A DNA stretch of 14,326 nt, taken from NCBI GenBank assembly GCA_022361135.1, contig JAKSBM010000967.1, positions 1-14,326 on the forward strand, in the 5' to 3' direction. The DNA is from Desulfobacterales bacterium. Its GTDB lineage: Bacteria > Desulfobacterota > Desulfobacteria > Desulfobacterales > Desulfobacteraceae. The position numbers were made by a program, and so were the translations under genes. The first letter of the stretch is position 1; each line of letters starts with the position of its first letter. Positions 13,168 to 14,326 of the stretch are shown here, piece by piece. The notes beneath the pieces were generated by a model. The model saw only the letters and a list, made by a program, of their open reading frames with translations, searched no databases and was not told the origin of the DNA.

Positions 13168-14326
13168 TCAATTTTCCTCGGGCAGGGGTACCTGGCCCAC
13201 GTATGCGGAATCCAGGGATTCCCCCGGCAGGCTTTCCGGGATTTTGGTGGTCAAGGCCAGGACCGCGCCCACGGCCAAGAGGACAGCGGCCAGGATATAA
13301 GCCATGGAGGGGCTCTGGGTCTGGGCCACGATCATCTGGGAAACCCGGGGGAAGACAAATCCACCCACGCCCCAGGCGGAAAAAACCAGGCCGTAGTTGA
13401 CCCCGAAATTCTTCAGACCAAAGAAATCCTTGGTGGCCGAAGGAAAGAGGGACAGGTTGGTGCCGTAATTAAATCCGATGAGGGTGGCGGCCACCACCAA
13501 TGCCGTCACCTGGTCCGGGGTGATGCGAAGCAGGGAGGAAATCACGGCGGCCTGGAAAACCAGGGTGATGAACAGGGTCCGGGTCCGGCCAATGCGGTCG
13601 GAAAGAATCCCGGCAACCACACGGCCACCGGCATTGCCCACGGCCATGAGTGCCACCACCACCCAGGCCAGGGAGCCCATGCCTTCCTTGGCCATGCCGG
13701 CCACCCCGCCGATGATCATGAGCCCGGCACCGGAACCGATGCAGAACATGAGCCAGAGTTTGTAAAAGGCCGGTGTTTTGACCATCTGCCCCGGCTGGAA
13801 CTCCAGGCCGGAACCGGATACCGCAGGAGCCCCTTCCGCATTCCGTGCATCGGGGTGGACATAGCCCTCGGGGGGATTCACCAGGAATTGGGCCAGAACC
13901 GAAACCACCACCAGGAATGAAACCCCGAAGATGAGCATGGCCTGGCTCAGGCCGAAACCATCAATGAGGAAGATGGCCAGGGGGGCAATGTAGACCGAGG
14001 CCAGCCCGAATCCGGCCACCACAATCCCTGCGATCATTCCGGTCTTGGCCGGGGGAAACCATTTAATGGCCGGGGGGGTGGCCGATGCATAGCCGAATCC
14101 CAGCCCCATGCCCATGAGAATTCCAAATCCCATGATCCAGGCAAACCAGCCATTGAAGAATGAAATCAATATCAGACCGGCACCGGTGAGGACCCCGCCG
14201 ATCACCGCCGTGATCCGGGGGCTGAGGCGGTCCTGGATCCGGCCGGCAAAAATCATGGCAAAGGCAAACACCAGACAACAGACCGCATAGGGGTCGTTCA
14301 GGGCGGACAGGCTCCAGTTGTAGCGC
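13168..14326 (-). CDS. OFA-family major facilitator transporter, N-terminus outside window
   Basis: About 386 residues are present. The frame is open through the right edge: translation continues upstream of the GTG at 14271 as YNWSLSALNDPYAVCCLVFA, typical of the first helices of oxalate/formate antiporter (OFA) family carriers. The truncated protein reads on through AMIFAGRIQDRLSPR, the family's loop 2-3 motif, and about ten further hydrophobic helices, with a charged loop near 13800-13860 between the two halves. The tail PLPEEN is cytoplasmic. OFA members move small carboxylates such as oxalate, formate, pyruvate, lactate or acetate. Here the acs gene begins 46 nt downstream on the same strand, so acetate or another monocarboxylate is the likely cargo (inference). 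The true start and promoter are beyond the window. Confidence 0.9.
   Translation of the reverse strand, partial: RYNWSLSALNDPYAVCCLVFAFAMIFAGRIQDRLSPRITAVIGGVLTGAGLILISFFNGWFAWIMGFGILMGMGLGFGYASATPPAIKWFPPAKTGMIAGIVVAGFGLASVYIAPLAIFLIDGFGLSQAMLIFGVSFLVVVSVLAQFLVNPPEGYVHPDARNAEGAPAVSGSGLEFQPGQMVKTPAFYKLWLMFCIGSGAGLMIIGGVAGMAKEGMGSLAWVVVALMAVGNAGGRVVAGILSDRIGRTRTLFITLVFQAAVISSLLRITPDQVTALVVAATLIGFNYGTNLSLFPSATKDFFGLKNFGVNYGLVFSAWGVGGFVFPRVSQMIVAQTQSPSMAYILAAVLLAVGAVLALTTKIPESLPGESLDSAYVGQVPLPEEN

Noticed and set aside
11148..13400. A 750-codon open frame on the + strand opposite acs and the OFA gene end
   Set aside because: It lies antisense to acs, whose protein motifs are unmistakable; its translation is Gly/His/Pro-rich with no family likeness. 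It results from GC-rich codon use in the real gene.
1..14326. CRISPR array, insertion sequence, phage or defence genes
   Set aside because: No regularly spaced repeats, transposase, integrase or nuclease motifs were seen; all genes look like resident metabolic or signalling genes with similar codon use.

Overview
The window looks like chromosome of a sulfate-reducing deltaproteobacterium (Desulfobacterota, most like Desulfobacterales). This is inferred from gene content and not proven. It holds a MinD-ferredoxin/NifX (orange-protein-like) cluster, a small siroheme sulfite reductase, an OFA transporter with acetyl-CoA synthetase, and a lone cyclodeaminase-family folate enzyme. The DNA is GC-rich with heavy use of CCC, GCC and CGG codons, which opens many long antisense reading frames that are not genes. 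I see no insertion sequence, phage gene, CRISPR array, tRNA or rRNA.

Positions 1-2366 (+ strand): the C-terminal end of one MinD-family ATPase and a complete second one with two ferredoxin-type 4Fe-4S sites, joined by an ATGA overlap. Two small NifX/NifB-fold proteins follow; the second resembles the Desulfovibrio orange protein (ORP/MTH1175 family). An FmdB-type zinc-ribbon protein comes next, after a striking 29-bp inverted repeat.

Positions 2367-5256 (+): a hairpin-rich 290-nt leader, a stand-alone PocR sensory-domain protein, a THUMP/RlmL-like RNA methyltransferase 14 nt later, and a secreted DUF547 protein. Positions 5334-6441 (-): a short CbiX/SirB chelatase followed by a class I glutamine amidotransferase, converging on DUF547 across a two-way terminator.

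Positions 6761-8194 (+): a TauE/SafE-type permease and a FTCD_C (cyclodeaminase/methenyl-THF cyclohydrolase) protein. A bidirectional terminator separates them from positions 8272-10875 (-), which hold a Cache-HAMP chemoreceptor with a TTG start and a low-molecular-weight siroheme sulfite reductase that has a good sigma70-like promoter and an adjoining palindrome. Positions 11157-14326 (-): acetyl-CoA synthetase preceded by an OFA-family transporter that runs off the right edge, forming a probable carboxylate uptake and activation operon with a strong terminator.

The strongest candidates for a second look are the ORP-like locus, the 29-bp inverted repeat, whose mismatches favour pairing in + strand RNA, and the unassigned structured leader before the PocR gene.
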